Origin: Methanosarcina sp.
GTDB lineage: Archaea > Halobacteriota > Methanosarcinia > Methanosarcinales > Methanosarcinaceae
Reading direction: 5' to 3'
DNA: 5,016 bases
Assembly (NCBI GenBank): GCA_003157235.1
Contig: PMJC01000083.1
Location: forward strand, 7,346 to 12,361
The notes beneath the pieces were generated by a model. It saw nothing but the letters and a program-made list of their open reading frames with translations, had not been told where the DNA came from and searched no databases. The translations under genes were made by a program, and so were the position numbers. The stretch's first letter is position 1. Each line of letters opens with the position of its first letter. Below are positions 4,708-5,016 of the stretch, piece by piece.

Positions 4708-5016
4708 ATGAAAATTAAAATTGTTAGTTCCAGAGAGGAAAATTTCCTCTCTTCAATCCTTAATAAGCTTGTTATTCACCTGAATTTCAGACATTATAGC
4801 AAGGATATTTGTGATTGGGCAAAAACTGTCCGAAAATTATGATAATCCAATCATCTAAATCTTGCCTAAACACGGTCTCAAAGTCCATCAAAATATTCCT
4901 TGAGATGAGAGAACAAAGCTCTATTGAAAGAGATCTCTGGGGTAGTGGGCAGGATTTTATCCATAGCACATTAACTTTGATAGACAGAGTGTACTTATCT
5001 AATTGGGGAAGAAAAA
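4708..5016 (+). pseudogene. DUF1699-family protein, frameshifted, cut by the window edge
   Basis: DUF1699 is a conserved archaeal family of unknown function, well represented in Methanosarcina. The ATG at 4708 starts the typical MKIKIVSSREE, then ILNKLVIHLNFRHYSKDI and WAKT. The direct frame soon stops (TGA at 4840). From 4827 the next frame continues the family pattern: CPKIMIIQSSKSC, NTVSKSIKIFLEM, then IERDLWGSGQDF, and stays open to the end of the window. One lost base at about 4825-4827 explains the change. The family usually has LP-K-S-Y in place of QSSKSC and a VWGHRKDINEY-like segment where this one has LWGSGQDFIHS. So even the second half has drifted, and the gene is probably no longer functional. 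Roughly 100 residues are covered here; the C-terminus lies outside the window. Confidence 0.82.
4732..4752. repeat. 21-base perfect palindrome inside the DUF1699 frame
   Basis: AGAGAGGAAA and TTTCCTCTCT are exact reverse complements around one central base, placed over the codons for REENFLS. There is no T-run after it, so an intrinsic terminator is unlikely. It may be an operator-like site or a chance result of decay. Confidence 0.5.

Noticed and set aside
4787..4969. Minus-strand 60-codon open frame
   Set aside because: It is antisense to the DUF1699 gene, whose plus-strand frames match a known family.
1..5016. CRISPR array, tRNA or rRNA
   Set aside because: No regularly spaced repeats, no tRNA cloverleaf motifs (such as GGTTCAAATCC with paired arms) and no rRNA-like GC-rich conserved blocks were seen on either strand.

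Overview
This AT-rich 5 kb window is a graveyard of broken genes, most likely from a methanogenic archaeon close to Methanosarcina. Four recognisable families point there: a short tyrosine recombinase, an IS200-type transposase, a small archaeal winged-helix regulator, and a protein of the DUF1699 family (archaeal, function unknown). Sharp TATA-box-like elements and strong AGGAGG-type ribosome sites support an archaeal reading. Names come from motif recognition by eye; no search was run.

Layout. Minus strand 1-277: C-terminal part of a degraded IS200/IS605 TnpA, running off the left edge. Plus strand 429-1003: nearly full-length tyrosine recombinase split over all three frames, with every catalytic motif still readable. 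Plus strand 1000-1778: a row of very small, mostly broken frames, including a zinc-ribbon protein that has lost one cysteine and a 36-residue frame with an excellent ribosome site. Minus strand 1789-2948: one or two unrecognised decayed genes with an acidic Glu/Pro-rich linker, converging on the small-gene row. 2952-3364: no gene seen. Minus strand 3365-3592: a winged-helix regulator, the only gene of recognised family whose body is intact, but its expected ATG reads ATT. Its upstream region holds a TATA box and three phased GTTATA-type half-sites that look like an autoregulatory operator. Minus strand 3751-4274: another decayed unknown gene with its own TATA box and ribosome site. 4391-4700: very AT-rich intergenic DNA ending in a promoter. 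Plus strand 4708-5016: a frameshifted DUF1699 gene cut by the right edge.

Together this looks like accessory DNA from one or more mobile or plasmid/viral integrations (recombinase, IS, small-gene operon, regulator) now decaying. About 13 of the 16 frame changes I could place are single-base losses, so either a strong deletion bias or an error-prone sequence is at work. I found no intact novel system. The best lead is the winged-helix regulator with its unusual start and phased operator.
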